A DNA stretch of 64,000 nt from assembly GCA_900467745.1 (NCBI GenBank), contig UBQW01000041.1, positions 1 through 64,000 on the forward strand, read 5' to 3'. Below, one piece after another: positions 1 to 7,966 of the stretch. The stretch comes from Hyphomicrobiales bacterium. Lineage in GTDB: Bacteria > Pseudomonadota > Alphaproteobacteria > Rhizobiales > Rhizobiaceae. The position numbers and the translations under genes were made by a program. The notes beneath the pieces are model-generated. The model saw only the letters and a program-made list of their open reading frames with translations. It was not told where the DNA came from and ran no database searches. Every line of letters begins with the position of its first letter. The stretch's first letter is position 1.

Positions 1-1
1 T

Positions 2-3000
2 TTCGCAAAAATTGAGCGGGGAACGAGCGGCCGCCCCCAGCCAATCTCCCCACCTGTCGGGGAGATGCCCGGCAGGGCAGAGAGGGGTAATACGGGCGAG
101 AGGTTAGTCGCGACTAACGCCCCCACCATCGCCATCTCCTTCTACCGCGCCCTCGTGCAAAGCGGGGAAACCCGACCGGTCGAGGCTCTTATAGAAGCGC
201 TGATCGCCGAGGGTATCCGGCCGCTGCCGGTCTTCGCCTATAGCCTCAAGGATCCCATCTCCAAGGGCATCCTCGAAAGCGTCTTCGCGGCCACAAAGCC
301 CGATGTCGTCATCAACACCACCGGCTTCGCCGTTTCGGCTCCCGGTGCTGAGCGGCAGCCGACGGTGCTGGAAGCGAGCGACGCGGTGGTGCTGCAGGCG
401 ATCTTTTCAGCATCCTCGAAGGAAGCGTGGGAAAGCTCTTCGCAAGGTCTTTCGGCGCGTGATCTCGGCATGAACGTGGCGTTGCCCGAGGTCGATGGTC
501 GCGTTCTATCACGCGCTGTCTCGTTCAAATCGGCAGCGCGCTATGATGCGCTGGTCGAGGCCAATATCGTTGCCAGCGAGCCGGATGCGGGGCGGATGCG
601 CTACACGGCGCGGCTGGCCGCCAACTGGGCGCGGCTGCGGCATGCAAAACCGGCTGAGCGGCGGGTGGCGCTTGTGATGGCGAACTATCCGAACCGCGAT
701 GGACGGTTGGGGAACGGCGTTGGTCTCGACACGCCAGCGGGTACGATTGAGGTGCTCCAGGCGATGCGGAAGGCTGGTTATCCTGTTGGTGACATCCCTG
801 AGGATGGCGATGCGCTGATGCGTCATATCATGGATGGGCCGACCAATTCCGGGCGTAATGGGAAGATTGTCCGCGAGACGCTTTCCATGAGTCGTTACAA
901 GGATTTCCTCGCAACTCTTCCGAAAAAGATTCAAGACGAGATCGGCGCGCGCTGGGGCGAGCCAGAGGCTGATCCCTATGTCGTGGACGGCGCTTTCGCG
1001 CTGCCGTTCACGCGTTTCGGCGATGTGCTTGTCGGCATCCAGCCGGCGCGCGGCTATAATATCGATCCGAAGGAAAGCTATCATTCGCCGGATCTCGTGC
1101 CGCCGCATGGCTATCTGGCGTTCTACGCCTTCCTGCGCCATCAGTTCGATGCGCATGCGGTGATCCACATGGGCAAGCACGGCAATCTCGAATGGCTGCC
1201 GGGCAAGGCGCTGGCGTTGTCGGAAAGCTGTTACCCGGAAGCGATCCTTGGGCCGCTGCCGCATCTCTACCCCTTCATCGTCAACGATCCCGGCGAGGGA
1301 ACGCAGGCCAAGCGCCGCACCGCCGCCGTGATCATCGACCACCTCACGCCACCTTTGACGCGCGCCGAGAGCTACGGGCCGCTGAAGGATCTCGAAGCGC
1401 TGGTCGACGAGTATTACGAGGCGTCGGGCGGCGATCCGCGACGAATCCGGCTGCTGGGGAAGCAGATCCTTGAGCTGGTGGCCAATATCGGGCTTGATCA
1501 GGATGCGGGGATAGCCAAGGGGGAAAGCGAGAGCGAGGCGCTGAAGAAGCTTGATGCCTATCTGTGCGATCTGAAGGAGATGCAGATCCGGGACGGGCTG
1601 CATGTGTTTGGGGTGTCGCCGGAAGGGCGGTTGCTGACGGATCTGACGGTGGCGTTGGCGCGTGTGCCGCGTGGGCTGGGTGAAGGCGGGGACCGGAGTT
1701 TGCAGCGGGCGATTGCTGGGGATGTTTTCGGGAGTGTTGGTGGAGTGGTCGGGAGCTTGGCGGGTGGGGTACCCCCCTCTGCCCTGCCGGACATCTCCCC
1801 CACAAGGGGGGAGATCGACTCGTGGCAAGCGTCTTCGCAAGCCGCAAAGGTTGGAGCGAGCGGGCGTGCCCAGCCAATCTCCCCACCTGTGGGGGAGATG
1901 CCCGGCAGGGCAGAGGGGGGTAACCCACCCGCCGGCGCTTCCTTCGACCCTCTCGATTGCGACATGGCCGCCGCATGGACCGGCCCACGCCCCGATATCC
2001 TCGCGGACGTCTCGTCCGACCCGTGGCGTACACAAGGCGATACCGTCGAGCGTATTGAACTACTGGCCGCCAAGTTCGTATCCGGCGAACTGCCATGCCC
2101 GCACCACTGGCACTCCACCCAAGCGGTCCTCCACGAGATAGAAACCCGCCTAAAACCCGCCATCCTCGCCTGTGGCGACGCCGAGATCGAAGGCTTGCTG
2201 CGTGGGCTCGACGGTCGCTTCGTGCCTCCGGGTCCCTCCGGCGCACCGACGCGCGGGCGGCCGGATGTGTTGCCGACGGGGCGGAATTTTTACTCCGTGG
2301 ACAGCCGAGCGGTGCCGACGCCGGCGGCTTATGAGCTGGGCAAGAAATCGGCGGAGCTTCTGGTTCGCCGTTATGTGCAGGATCATGGCGAGTGGCCGGT
2401 GTCCTTCGGGCTGACGGCCTGGGGCACATCCAACATGCGCACCGGCGGTGACGATATCGCCCAGGCGCTGGCGCTGATCGGCGTCAAGCCGGTCTGGGAC
2501 ATGACCTCGCGGCGGGTCACTGGCTATGAGATCATTCCGCAGGCTCTGCTGAGGCGGCCGCGGGTGGATGTAACGCTGCGCATTTCGGGCTTCTTCCGCG
2601 ATGCCTTTCCGGAGCAGATCGCGCTGTTCGACAGGGCGATCCGGGCCGTCGGGGCTCTGGAAGAGGATGCGGAAGATAATCCGATCGCGGCGCGGATGCG
2701 CGGCGAGGCGGCGCGGCTTGAAGAGGCTGGACTAGATGTGGCGCAGGCGAAGAGGCGGGCAGGGTATCGGATTTTCGGGTCGAAGCCTGGGGCTTACGGC
2801 GCCGGGCTGCAGGCGCTGATCGATGAGAAGGGCTGGGAGCGGCGCGCCGATCTGGCGGAGGCCTATCTGGTCTGGGGCAGCTATGCCTATGGCGCCGGCG
2901 AAGAGGGCCGGGCTGAGCGCGGCGTCTTCGAAGAGCGGCTGCGCTCCATCCAGGCTGTCGTGCAGAACCAGGACAATCGCGAGCACGACCTGCTCGACAG

Positions 3001-3520
3001 CGACGACTACTACCAGTTCGAAGGCGGCATGGCGGCGGCGGCGGAAACGCTCGGCGGCAGCAGGCCGTCGATCTATCACAATGATCACTCCATGCCGGAA
3101 AAGCCGGTCATCCGCTCGCTGGAGGAAGAGATCGCCCGCGTGGTGCGCGGCCGCGTCGTCAATCCGAAGTGGATCGATGGCGTGATGCGCCATGGCTACA
3201 AGGGTGCTTTCGAGATCGCTGCAACGGTCGATTATCTCTTCGCCTTCGCGGCGACGACAGGCGCTGTCGGCAACCATCATTTCGAAGCGGTGTATCAGGC
3301 CTTCGTCGTCGATCAGCGCGTGCGCGATTTCATGATCGAGAAGAACCCGCACGCCTACGACGAGATGAGAGAGCGGTTGCTCGAGGCGATCGAGCTGCGG
3401 CTTTGGACGCCGCGCAGCAATTCGGCGCAGTTCGATCTCGCCGCCACAGACAACAGACACGACAGATCAGGCGGTGCCGACACCGCCGACCGATTGAAGA
3501 TTGCATCCGGGGAAGTTTGA
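2..3520 (+). CDS. cobN: Cobaltochelatase subunit CobN (5'-truncated by window edge)
   Basis: CobN is the large subunit of the ATP-dependent cobaltochelatase (CobN with CobS and CobT), which inserts cobalt into hydrogenobyrinate a,c-diamide in the cytoplasm. Strong family stretches are visible, such as MGKHGNLEWLPGKALALSE, NDPGEGTQAKRR and WGTSNMRTGGDDIAQALALI. The frame is open to the left window edge, so the ATG at 65 is not the real start. That ATG lies inside a repeat, and the normal N-terminal domain of about 200 residues must be upstream. The C-terminus ends normally at 3520, one base before the cobO ATG. Two copies of a palindromic repeat are read through in frame, at about 16-90 and 1759-1933. 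The second adds about 58 residues between the conserved SLQRAIA and FDPLDC segments. The identification is secure; whether the enlarged protein is fully active cannot be told from sequence. Confidence 0.95.
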   Translation, partial: FAKIERGTSGRPQPISPPVGEMPGRAERGNTGERLVATNAPTIAISFYRALVQSGETRPVEALIEALIAEGIRPLPVFAYSLKDPISKGILESVFAATKPDVVINTTGFAVSAPGAERQPTVLEASDAVVLQAIFSASSKEAWESSSQGLSARDLGMNVALPEVDGRVLSRAVSFKSAARYDALVEANIVASEPDAGRMRYTARLAANWARLRHAKPAERRVALVMANYPNRDGRLGNGVGLDTPAGTIEVLQAMRKAGYPVGDIPEDGDALMRHIMDGPTNSGRNGKIVRETLSMSRYKDFLATLPKKIQDEIGARWGEPEADPYVVDGAFALPFTRFGDVLVGIQPARGYNIDPKESYHSPDLVPPHGYLAFYAFLRHQFDAHAVIHMGKHGNLEWLPGKALALSESCYPEAILGPLPHLYPFIVNDPGEGTQAKRRTAAVIIDHLTPPLTRAESYGPLKDLEALVDEYYEASGGDPRRIRLLGKQILELVANIGLDQDAGIAKGESESEALKKLDAYLCDLKEMQIRDGLHVFGVSPEGRLLTDLTVALARVPRGLGEGGDRSLQRAIAGDVFGSVGGVVGSLAGGVPPSALPDISPTRGEIDSWQASSQAAKVGASGRAQPISPPVGEMPGRAEGGNPPAGASFDPLDCDMAAAWTGPRPDILADVSSDPWRTQGDTVERIELLAAKFVSGELPCPHHWHSTQAVLHEIETRLKPAILACGDAEIEGLLRGLDGRFVPPGPSGAPTRGRPDVLPTGRNFYSVDSRAVPTPAAYELGKKSAELLVRRYVQDHGEWPVSFGLTAWGTSNMRTGGDDIAQALALIGVKPVWDMTSRRVTGYEIIPQALLRRPRVDVTLRISGFFRDAFPEQIALFDRAIRAVGALEEDAEDNPIAARMRGEAARLEEAGLDVAQAKRRAGYRIFGSKPGAYGAGLQALIDEKGWERRADLAEAYLVWGSYAYGAGEEGRAERGVFEERLRSIQAVVQNQDNREHDLLDSDDYYQFEGGMAAAAETLGGSRPSIYHNDHSMPEKPVIRSLEEEIARVVRGRVVNPKWIDGVMRHGYKGAFEIAATVDYLFAFAATTGAVGNHHFEAVYQAFVVDQRVRDFMIEKNPHAYDEMRERLLEAIELRLWTPRSNSAQFDLAATDNRHDRSGGADTADRLKIASGEV
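16..90 (+). repeat. Right half of a palindromic rhizobial (RIME-like) repeat, in frame inside cobN
   Basis: The segment CAGCCAATCTCCCCACCTGT followed by a GGGGAGATGCCC hairpin arm and a GGCAGGGCAGAG block matches the right half of the element at 1759-1933 almost base for base. It is translated in the same frame as that copy (QPISPPVGEMPGRAE in both). The left half lies outside the window. Its position corresponds to the boundary between the N-terminal region of CobN and the conserved FYRALVQSGETRPVEAL stretch. The RIME-like family name comes from memory of rhizobial mosaic elements and was not checked. Confidence 0.8.
1759..1933 (+). repeat. Complete 175-bp palindromic (RIME-like) repeat inserted in frame in cobN
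   Basis: The ends form an inverted repeat of 43 bases with 41 matches: 1759-1801 pairs with 1891-1933, starting GGCGGGTGGG and ending CCCACCCGCC. Each half also holds its own small hairpin of the ATCTCCCCC/GGGGGAGAT type, at about 1793-1815 and 1878-1900. The whole element is translated in frame with no stop and encodes a Pro/Gly-rich linker containing PPSALPDISPTRGE and QPISPPVGEMPGRAE. The direct flanks, SLQRAIA and FDPLDC, are conserved CobN sequence, so this is an insertion and not a normal part of the protein. Confidence 0.85.
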
Positions 3521-3521
3521 C

Positions 3522-4166
3522 ATGACTGAGGAAACCACCGAAACGACGACGGAGGCCACTGGCCACGACGATGCCCGCCACAGCGAGAAGATGGCCAAGA
3601 AGAAGGCCGCGCGCGACAAGATCATGGCGACGAAGACGGGCGAGAAGGGCCTGATCATCGTTCACACCGGCAAGGGCAAGGGCAAGTCGTCTTCGGCCTT
3701 CGGGATGATCTTCCGCCATATCGCGCATGGCAAGCCGTCCGCCGTCGTGCAGTTCATCAAGGGTGCGATGTGGACGGGCGAGCGCGACCTGATCGAGAAG
3801 CATTTCTCCGATGTCTGCCAGTTCCATACGATGGGCGAGGGTTTTACCTGGGAGACGCAGGATCGCGCGCGTGACGTGGCTGCCGCCGGCGCTGCCTGGG
3901 AGAAGGCGAAAGAGCTGATCCGCGACGAGCGAAACTCGATGGTGCTGCTCGATGAGATCAACATCGCGCTGCGCTACGATTACATCGATATCAACGAGGT
4001 CGTGGAGTTTCTGAAAACGGAAAAGCCCTATATGACTCACGTCGTTCTCACCGGGCGCAATGCCAAGGATGAGCTGATCGAGATTGCCGACCTGGTGACG
4101 GAGATGGAGCTGATCAAGCATCCGTTCCGCTCGGGCATCAAAGGGCAGGCGGGCGTGGAGTTCTGA
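3522..4166 (+). CDS. cobO: Corrinoid (cob(I)yrinic acid a,c-diamide) adenosyltransferase CobO
   Basis: CobO transfers the 5'-deoxyadenosyl group from ATP to the reduced cobalt of the corrinoid. The 214-residue product matches the usual family length. It has the P-loop HTGKGKGKSSSA at about residues 44-55, MGEGFTWE, LLDEINIALRY and VVLTGRN, all typical of CobO/BtuR. The ATG at 3522 is chosen because GGGGAAG lies just upstream and the family begins here; the in-frame TTG at 3501 lies inside cobN. The gene follows the cobN stop by one base, so the two are translationally linked. Confidence 0.96.
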   Translation: MTEETTETTTEATGHDDARHSEKMAKKKAARDKIMATKTGEKGLIIVHTGKGKGKSSSAFGMIFRHIAHGKPSAVVQFIKGAMWTGERDLIEKHFSDVCQFHTMGEGFTWETQDRARDVAAAGAAWEKAKELIRDERNSMVLLDEINIALRYDYIDINEVVEFLKTEKPYMTHVVLTGRNAKDELIEIADLVTEMELIKHPFRSGIKGQAGVEF

Positions 4167-4591
4167 TGACGCAAAGCTGGGTTTTCTGGGCTGTGCTGTC
4201 GGCCGCGTTCGCGGCGCTGACGGCGATTTTCGCGAAGATCGGCGTGGCCGGCGTCAATTCCGATTTCGCGACGCTCATCCGCACTGTCGTCATTCTTGTC
4301 ATTATCAGCGCCATCGTGCTGGCGAGCGGGCAGTGGCAGCCGTTCTCCAGCATCTCGTCGAAGACCTGGCTGTTTCTCTGCCTCTCGGGCGCTGCGACGG
4401 GCGCGTCGTGGCTTGCCTATTTCCGCGCCCTGAAGATCGGTGATGCCGCCCGTGTCGCGCCGATCGATAAGCTGTCGATTGTGCTCGTCGCCATCTTCGG
4501 CGTCGTCTTTCTCGGCGAGAAGCTCAACATGATGAACTGGCTCGGTGTCAGCCTGATCGCCGGCGGAGCGCTGCTTCTTGCGCTGTTCTGA
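4166..4591 (+). CDS. Half-size EamA/DMT-type membrane protein
   Basis: The 141-residue hydrophobic protein has about four or five membrane helices and ends in a helix with GVSLIAGGALLLALF, as in EamA-domain drug/metabolite transporters. Full-size EamA transporters have two such domains of about 140 residues, so this is a single-domain form that probably works as a dimer. Its ATG overlaps the cobO stop (TGATG), which places it in the cob operon. The substrate is unknown. The position suggests a link with cobalt, corrinoid or precursor movement, but that is inference only. Confidence 0.8.
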   Translation: MTQSWVFWAVLSAAFAALTAIFAKIGVAGVNSDFATLIRTVVILVIISAIVLASGQWQPFSSISSKTWLFLCLSGAATGASWLAYFRALKIGDAARVAPIDKLSIVLVAIFGVVFLGEKLNMMNWLGVSLIAGGALLLALF

Positions 4592-4594
4592 GGT

Positions 4595-5380
4595 TCAGAG
4601 CCCGAGCCAGACGCGCAGCGGATTGGCGGGGTCGGACAAGAGCTTGATCGTGAACGCGATGCAGACGATGACGAGCAGCGGCTTGATCAGCTTGGCGCCG
4701 ATTCGCATGGCAAGCCGCGAGCCGAGCTGGGCGCCGAGAAACTGGCAGACGCCCATCAGCAGACCAACCTTCCAGAGGATCGCGCCGAAGGAGACAAAGA
4801 CGGCGAGCGCGCCGACGTTCGAGCCGAAGTTCAGGAGCTTGGTGTGCGCGGTTGCCTTCAGCATGCCGAAGCCCGCCAGCGACACGAAGCCGAGCATGAG
4901 GAACGAGCCGGTGCCGGGGCCGAAAACGCCGTCGTAAAAGCCGATGGCAGGCACCAGCGTGAGGCCGAAGGCGAAGGGCGTGATGCGGCGGTGCTTGTCG
5001 ACATCGCCAAGGTTCGGCTTCAGCGCGAAGTAGAGCGCGATCGCGATCAGCAGGACCGGCATGATTGCCCTCAGCACATCGCCCGGCACGATCGTCGCAA
5101 GGGCCGCGCCGAGCGCCCCGCCCATGACCGCCATCAACGCCATCGGCAACTGATCGCGCAGGTCCACGTGGCCCTTGCGGGCATAGGCGATGGTGGCCGA
5201 TGCCGCGCCGAAGACCGATTGCACCTTGTTGGTGCCCAGCGTCTGCAGCGGCGGGATGCCCGCGATCAGCATGGCCGGAACGGTGATGAGGCCACCACCA
5301 CCGGCTATGGCATCCACGAAACCGGCAAGGAAAGCTGCAAGGGCGAGGAGAAAAAGCAGGTGGGGGGCAAGATCGGACAA
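4595..5380 (-). CDS. TSUP (TauE/SafE) family membrane permease
   Basis: This is a predicted polytopic inner-membrane protein of 261 residues with the TSUP hallmark GFVDAIAGGGGLITVPAM in its first helix, GTNKVQSVFG, and a second repeat containing GFYDGVFGPGTGSF. The family exports or imports sulfur compounds and organic anions, and related genes next to cobalamin genes have been proposed as metal transporters; the substrate here is open. The start is taken as the TTG at 5380 because this gives the usual family length. The longer frame to 5512 would add a non-hydrophobic tail overlapping the divergent cobE. The gene converges on the EamA gene with 3 bp between the stops. Confidence 0.85.
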   Translation of the reverse strand: MSDLAPHLLFLLALAAFLAGFVDAIAGGGGLITVPAMLIAGIPPLQTLGTNKVQSVFGAASATIAYARKGHVDLRDQLPMALMAVMGGALGAALATIVPGDVLRAIMPVLLIAIALYFALKPNLGDVDKHRRITPFAFGLTLVPAIGFYDGVFGPGTGSFLMLGFVSLAGFGMLKATAHTKLLNFGSNVGALAVFVSFGAILWKVGLLMGVCQFLGAQLGSRLAMRIGAKLIKPLLVIVCIAFTIKLLSDPANPLRVWLGL

Positions 5381-5486
5381 GGGGAAACCTGTGGGGCTGC
5401 TAATGCGCTGTGTCGTCGCGCTTGTTGCATTTACCTGACGGGGCTGCAATGGCTTGCGTGACACAGGCAACCGGCATTTTCTGGAT

Positions 5487-5906
5487 ATGACCGCACTCTC
5501 CTTCGATACCACCCGCCGCTACGTGCTCGGCCTCGGCTGCGAGCGCGCGACATCGGCTGACGAGGTCATGGCGCTGGTCGCTTCGGCTTTGGAGATGGCG
5601 GGTGTCGAGCCCGGTCAGGTTGCTGGGGTGGCTTCGATCGATTCCCGGTGCGACGAGCCGGCGATGGCGTTGGTTGCCGCGCGCCTTGCGGTTCCCTCAG
5701 TATTCTTCGATGCCGTAACGCTCGAGAGGGAGACGCCGAGGATCAAGAGCCCTTCCGATGTCGTCTTCGCGCGGGTGGGCTGCCATGGGGTTGCGGAATC
5801 CGCGGCATTGGCTGCGATCGGGCCCGATGCAGAGCTTGTGTTGCCGAAAATCAAATCGGCGCATGCGACTGCCGCGATCGCACGCGCCCTGTTGCGGAAA
5901 GAATAG
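5487..5906 (+). CDS. cobE: Cobalamin biosynthesis protein CobE
   Basis: The product has 139 residues and contains the CobE/CbiG C-terminal domain pattern: YVLGLGCERATSADEV near the N-terminus, ASIDSRCDEPAM, and VGCHGVAESAAL near the C-terminus. In CbiG this domain takes part in ring opening; in the aerobic pathway CobE has a less clear accessory role. The ATG at 5487 gives the typical N-terminus, and an in-frame TTG at 5454 is rejected. The gene is divergent from the TSUP permease and separated from cobA by a nucleoside hydrolase gene. Confidence 0.88.
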   Translation: MTALSFDTTRRYVLGLGCERATSADEVMALVASALEMAGVEPGQVAGVASIDSRCDEPAMALVAARLAVPSVFFDAVTLERETPRIKSPSDVVFARVGCHGVAESAALAAIGPDAELVLPKIKSAHATAAIARALLRKE

Positions 5907-5995
5907 CGCTCGCTATGGTGACCGCCGATGCAGCCGCAGCGGTTCTGTCGCGCGGCTGCCAAGACATGCCATGAAAACATGCAAGAGGGACGATT

Positions 5996-6946
5996 ATGCA
6001 TAAGGTGATTTACGATACGGATCCGGGTGTTGACGATGCGATGGCGCTGCTTTTCCTGCACCGTCATGCCGACATCGATCTGATCGGCATCACGACCGTG
6101 TTTGGCAACGCCTCGATCGAGACGACGACGCGCAATGCGCTGTTCCTCAAGCGCGAATGGGACATTCCGGCACCCGTCGCCAAGGGCGCGAGTGTCACGA
6201 TCGATCCGTCGCGCAAGGAAGGCGCCTGGCCGACCTTCGTGCATGGCGATGACGGGCTCGGCAACATCAACGTTCCCGAGGTGGTCGATGTGCCGCTCGA
6301 TCCGCGTCCGGCCTACAAGTTCATCATCGACACTGTGCGCGCCAATCCGGGTGAGGTGACGCTGGTGGCTGTCGGGCGCATGACCAACCTTGCTCTGGCG
6401 CTGAAGGAAGATCCTGACATTGCCGGGCTGGTGAAGCAGGTTGTCATCATGGGCGGCAATTTCTATGTGCCGGGCAATGTGACGCCTGTTGCCGAAGCCA
6501 ATATCCATGGCGACCCCGAGGCCGCCGATATCGTGCTCACCGCGCCGTGGCAGGTTGTCGTCATCGGCCTCGATGTCACCGCGATCACCACGATGAGCCG
6601 TGGCTATCTCGGCGAGATGGCGGCCAAGGGCGACAAGGCCGTGCAGCTGCTCGACAAACTCTCGCAGTTCTACATCGATTTCTACAAGCATGCCGTCGAG
6701 GACGGGATGATGGTGCATGACAGCTGCGCTTGCGTCTATGTCGTGGCGCCGGAGCTGTTCACCACGATCTCGGGCGCGATGCGCGTCGTGTGCGGTGGCA
6801 TCGCCGATGGCCAGACGATCATCAAGCAGGACGGCCGTCGTTTCCCGCCGGGCGATTGGGACGGCCTGCCGAGCCAGATCGCCTGCACCGGTATTCAGTC
6901 GCAAGAGGTCATCGACCTGATCCGCGATACGTTGCTGAACGCTTAG
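5996..6946 (+). CDS. Inosine/uridine-preferring nucleoside hydrolase
   Basis: The 316-residue protein carries the calcium-binding family signature DTDPGVDDAMAL at residues 7-18. It also has the later IMGGNF and EANIHGDPEAADIV motifs and a C-terminal VHDSCACVYV, all of the IunH/RihA type. Such enzymes split the N-glycosidic bond of ribonucleosides into base and ribose in the cytoplasm. The gene sits between cobE and cobA with 89 bp and 177 bp gaps, so it may have its own promoter. A role in base or ribose salvage for the lower ligand of cobalamin is possible but unproven. Confidence 0.92.
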   Translation: MHKVIYDTDPGVDDAMALLFLHRHADIDLIGITTVFGNASIETTTRNALFLKREWDIPAPVAKGASVTIDPSRKEGAWPTFVHGDDGLGNINVPEVVDVPLDPRPAYKFIIDTVRANPGEVTLVAVGRMTNLALALKEDPDIAGLVKQVVIMGGNFYVPGNVTPVAEANIHGDPEAADIVLTAPWQVVVIGLDVTAITTMSRGYLGEMAAKGDKAVQLLDKLSQFYIDFYKHAVEDGMMVHDSCACVYVVAPELFTTISGAMRVVCGGIADGQTIIKQDGRRFPPGDWDGLPSQIACTGIQSQEVIDLIRDTLLNA

Positions 6947-6967
6947 TCGGCAATCATCATCGGTATT

Positions 6968-7011
6968 TCGGCGCAAGCGCATTGGCGAATCCATTCAGCC
7001 GCTTGCGCCGA
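6968..7011 (+). terminator. Stem-loop after the nucleoside hydrolase gene
   Basis: TCGGCGCAAGCG at 6968-6979 pairs perfectly with CGCTTGCGCCGA at 7000-7011, enclosing a 20-base loop. There is no run of T afterwards, so this may be a transcript-stabilising hairpin or weak terminator. Confidence 0.5.
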
Positions 7012-7123
7012 TATCTTCATAATCTGAGTCCGCTTGGCGGGCTGTAATCGGCGTGATCGTGTCGTGCATCTTCGCCGCGTTTGCGGCGTTGACGTTGTCA
7101 GCCGCCGGGCATAGATCATCGTC

Positions 7124-7966
7124 ATGATCGAAACGGTACTTTCTCACCTCCCGGCGATGGATCCCGGCAGTGTCTGGCTCGTGGGCGCGGGGCCCGGCGA
7201 TCCGGGCCTTTTGACGCTGCTTGCGGTCAAGGGGCTGATGGAAGCCGATGTCATCGTGCACGACGCGTTGGTCGATGCCGAGTGCCTGAAGCTGGCGCGG
7301 CCGGGCGCTGTTCTCGAATATGCGGGCAAGCGCGGCGGCAAGCCTTCCGCCAAGCAGCGCGATATCTCGCTTCGCCTCGTCGAACTCGCGCAGGCGGGAA
7401 ATCGCGTTCTCCGGCTGAAGGGTGGCGATCCCTTCGTCTTCGGTCGTGGCGGCGAGGAAGCGCTGACGCTGGTCGAATACAACGTGCCGTTTCGCATCGT
7501 GCCGGGGATATCGGCGGGGATCGGTGGGCTTGCCTATGCGGGCATCCCCGTGACCCACCGGGACATCAATCATGCGGTGACGTTTTTGACCGGCCACAAT
7601 TCATCGGGGCTGGTGCCGGACGCGATAAACTGGGATGCTATAGGCAAGGGCTCGCCCGTCATCGTCATGTATATGGCGATGAAGCATATTGCCGAGATCA
7701 GTGCCAACCTGATTGCCGCGGGGCGCTCGCGCAACGAGCCGGTCGCCTTCGTCTGTAACGCGTCGACGAGCGCGCAGCAGGTACTGGAAACAACGCTCGG
7801 CGAGGCGCCGGCCGCGGCGCTGACGTCGGGTATCGAGCCGCCGGCGATCGTGGTGGTCGGCGAGGTGGTGCGGTTGCGTGGTTCTCTCGATTGGCTGGGT
7901 GCGCTGGCCGGACGACGGTTGCATCCCGATCCGTTCCGGAGGTCCGGCAGTAAGGAGACGGCATGA
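7124..7966 (+). CDS. cobA: Uroporphyrinogen-III C-methyltransferase CobA (SUMT)
   Basis: CobA makes precorrin-2 by two SAM-dependent methylations of uroporphyrinogen III, the branch point from haem to corrinoids. The 280-residue protein has the SUMT motifs VGAGPGDPGLLTLLAVKGL at about residues 21-39, LRLKGGDPFVFGRGGEE, and VPGISAGIGGLAYAGIPVTHR. There is no CysG-like dehydrogenase domain. It opens a four-gene block (cobA-B-C-D) in which each stop overlaps the next ATG. Confidence 0.96.
   Translation: MIETVLSHLPAMDPGSVWLVGAGPGDPGLLTLLAVKGLMEADVIVHDALVDAECLKLARPGAVLEYAGKRGGKPSAKQRDISLRLVELAQAGNRVLRLKGGDPFVFGRGGEEALTLVEYNVPFRIVPGISAGIGGLAYAGIPVTHRDINHAVTFLTGHNSSGLVPDAINWDAIGKGSPVIVMYMAMKHIAEISANLIAAGRSRNEPVAFVCNASTSAQQVLETTLGEAPAAALTSGIEPPAIVVVGEVVRLRGSLDWLGALAGRRLHPDPFRRSGSKETA

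Noticed and set aside
65..67. ATG as the start of cobN
   Set aside because: The frame is open to the window edge, the ATG is inside a palindromic repeat, and the normal CobN N-terminal domain would be missing.
509..2035. Reverse-strand open frame of 508 codons within cobN
   Set aside because: It is antisense to well-conserved CobN sequence and partly to the repeat; no domain recognised.
3555..3562. GCCACTGG resembling the B12-box of a cobalamin riboswitch
   Set aside because: It lies inside the cobO coding sequence, with no accompanying conserved riboswitch helices; chance in a high-GC gene.
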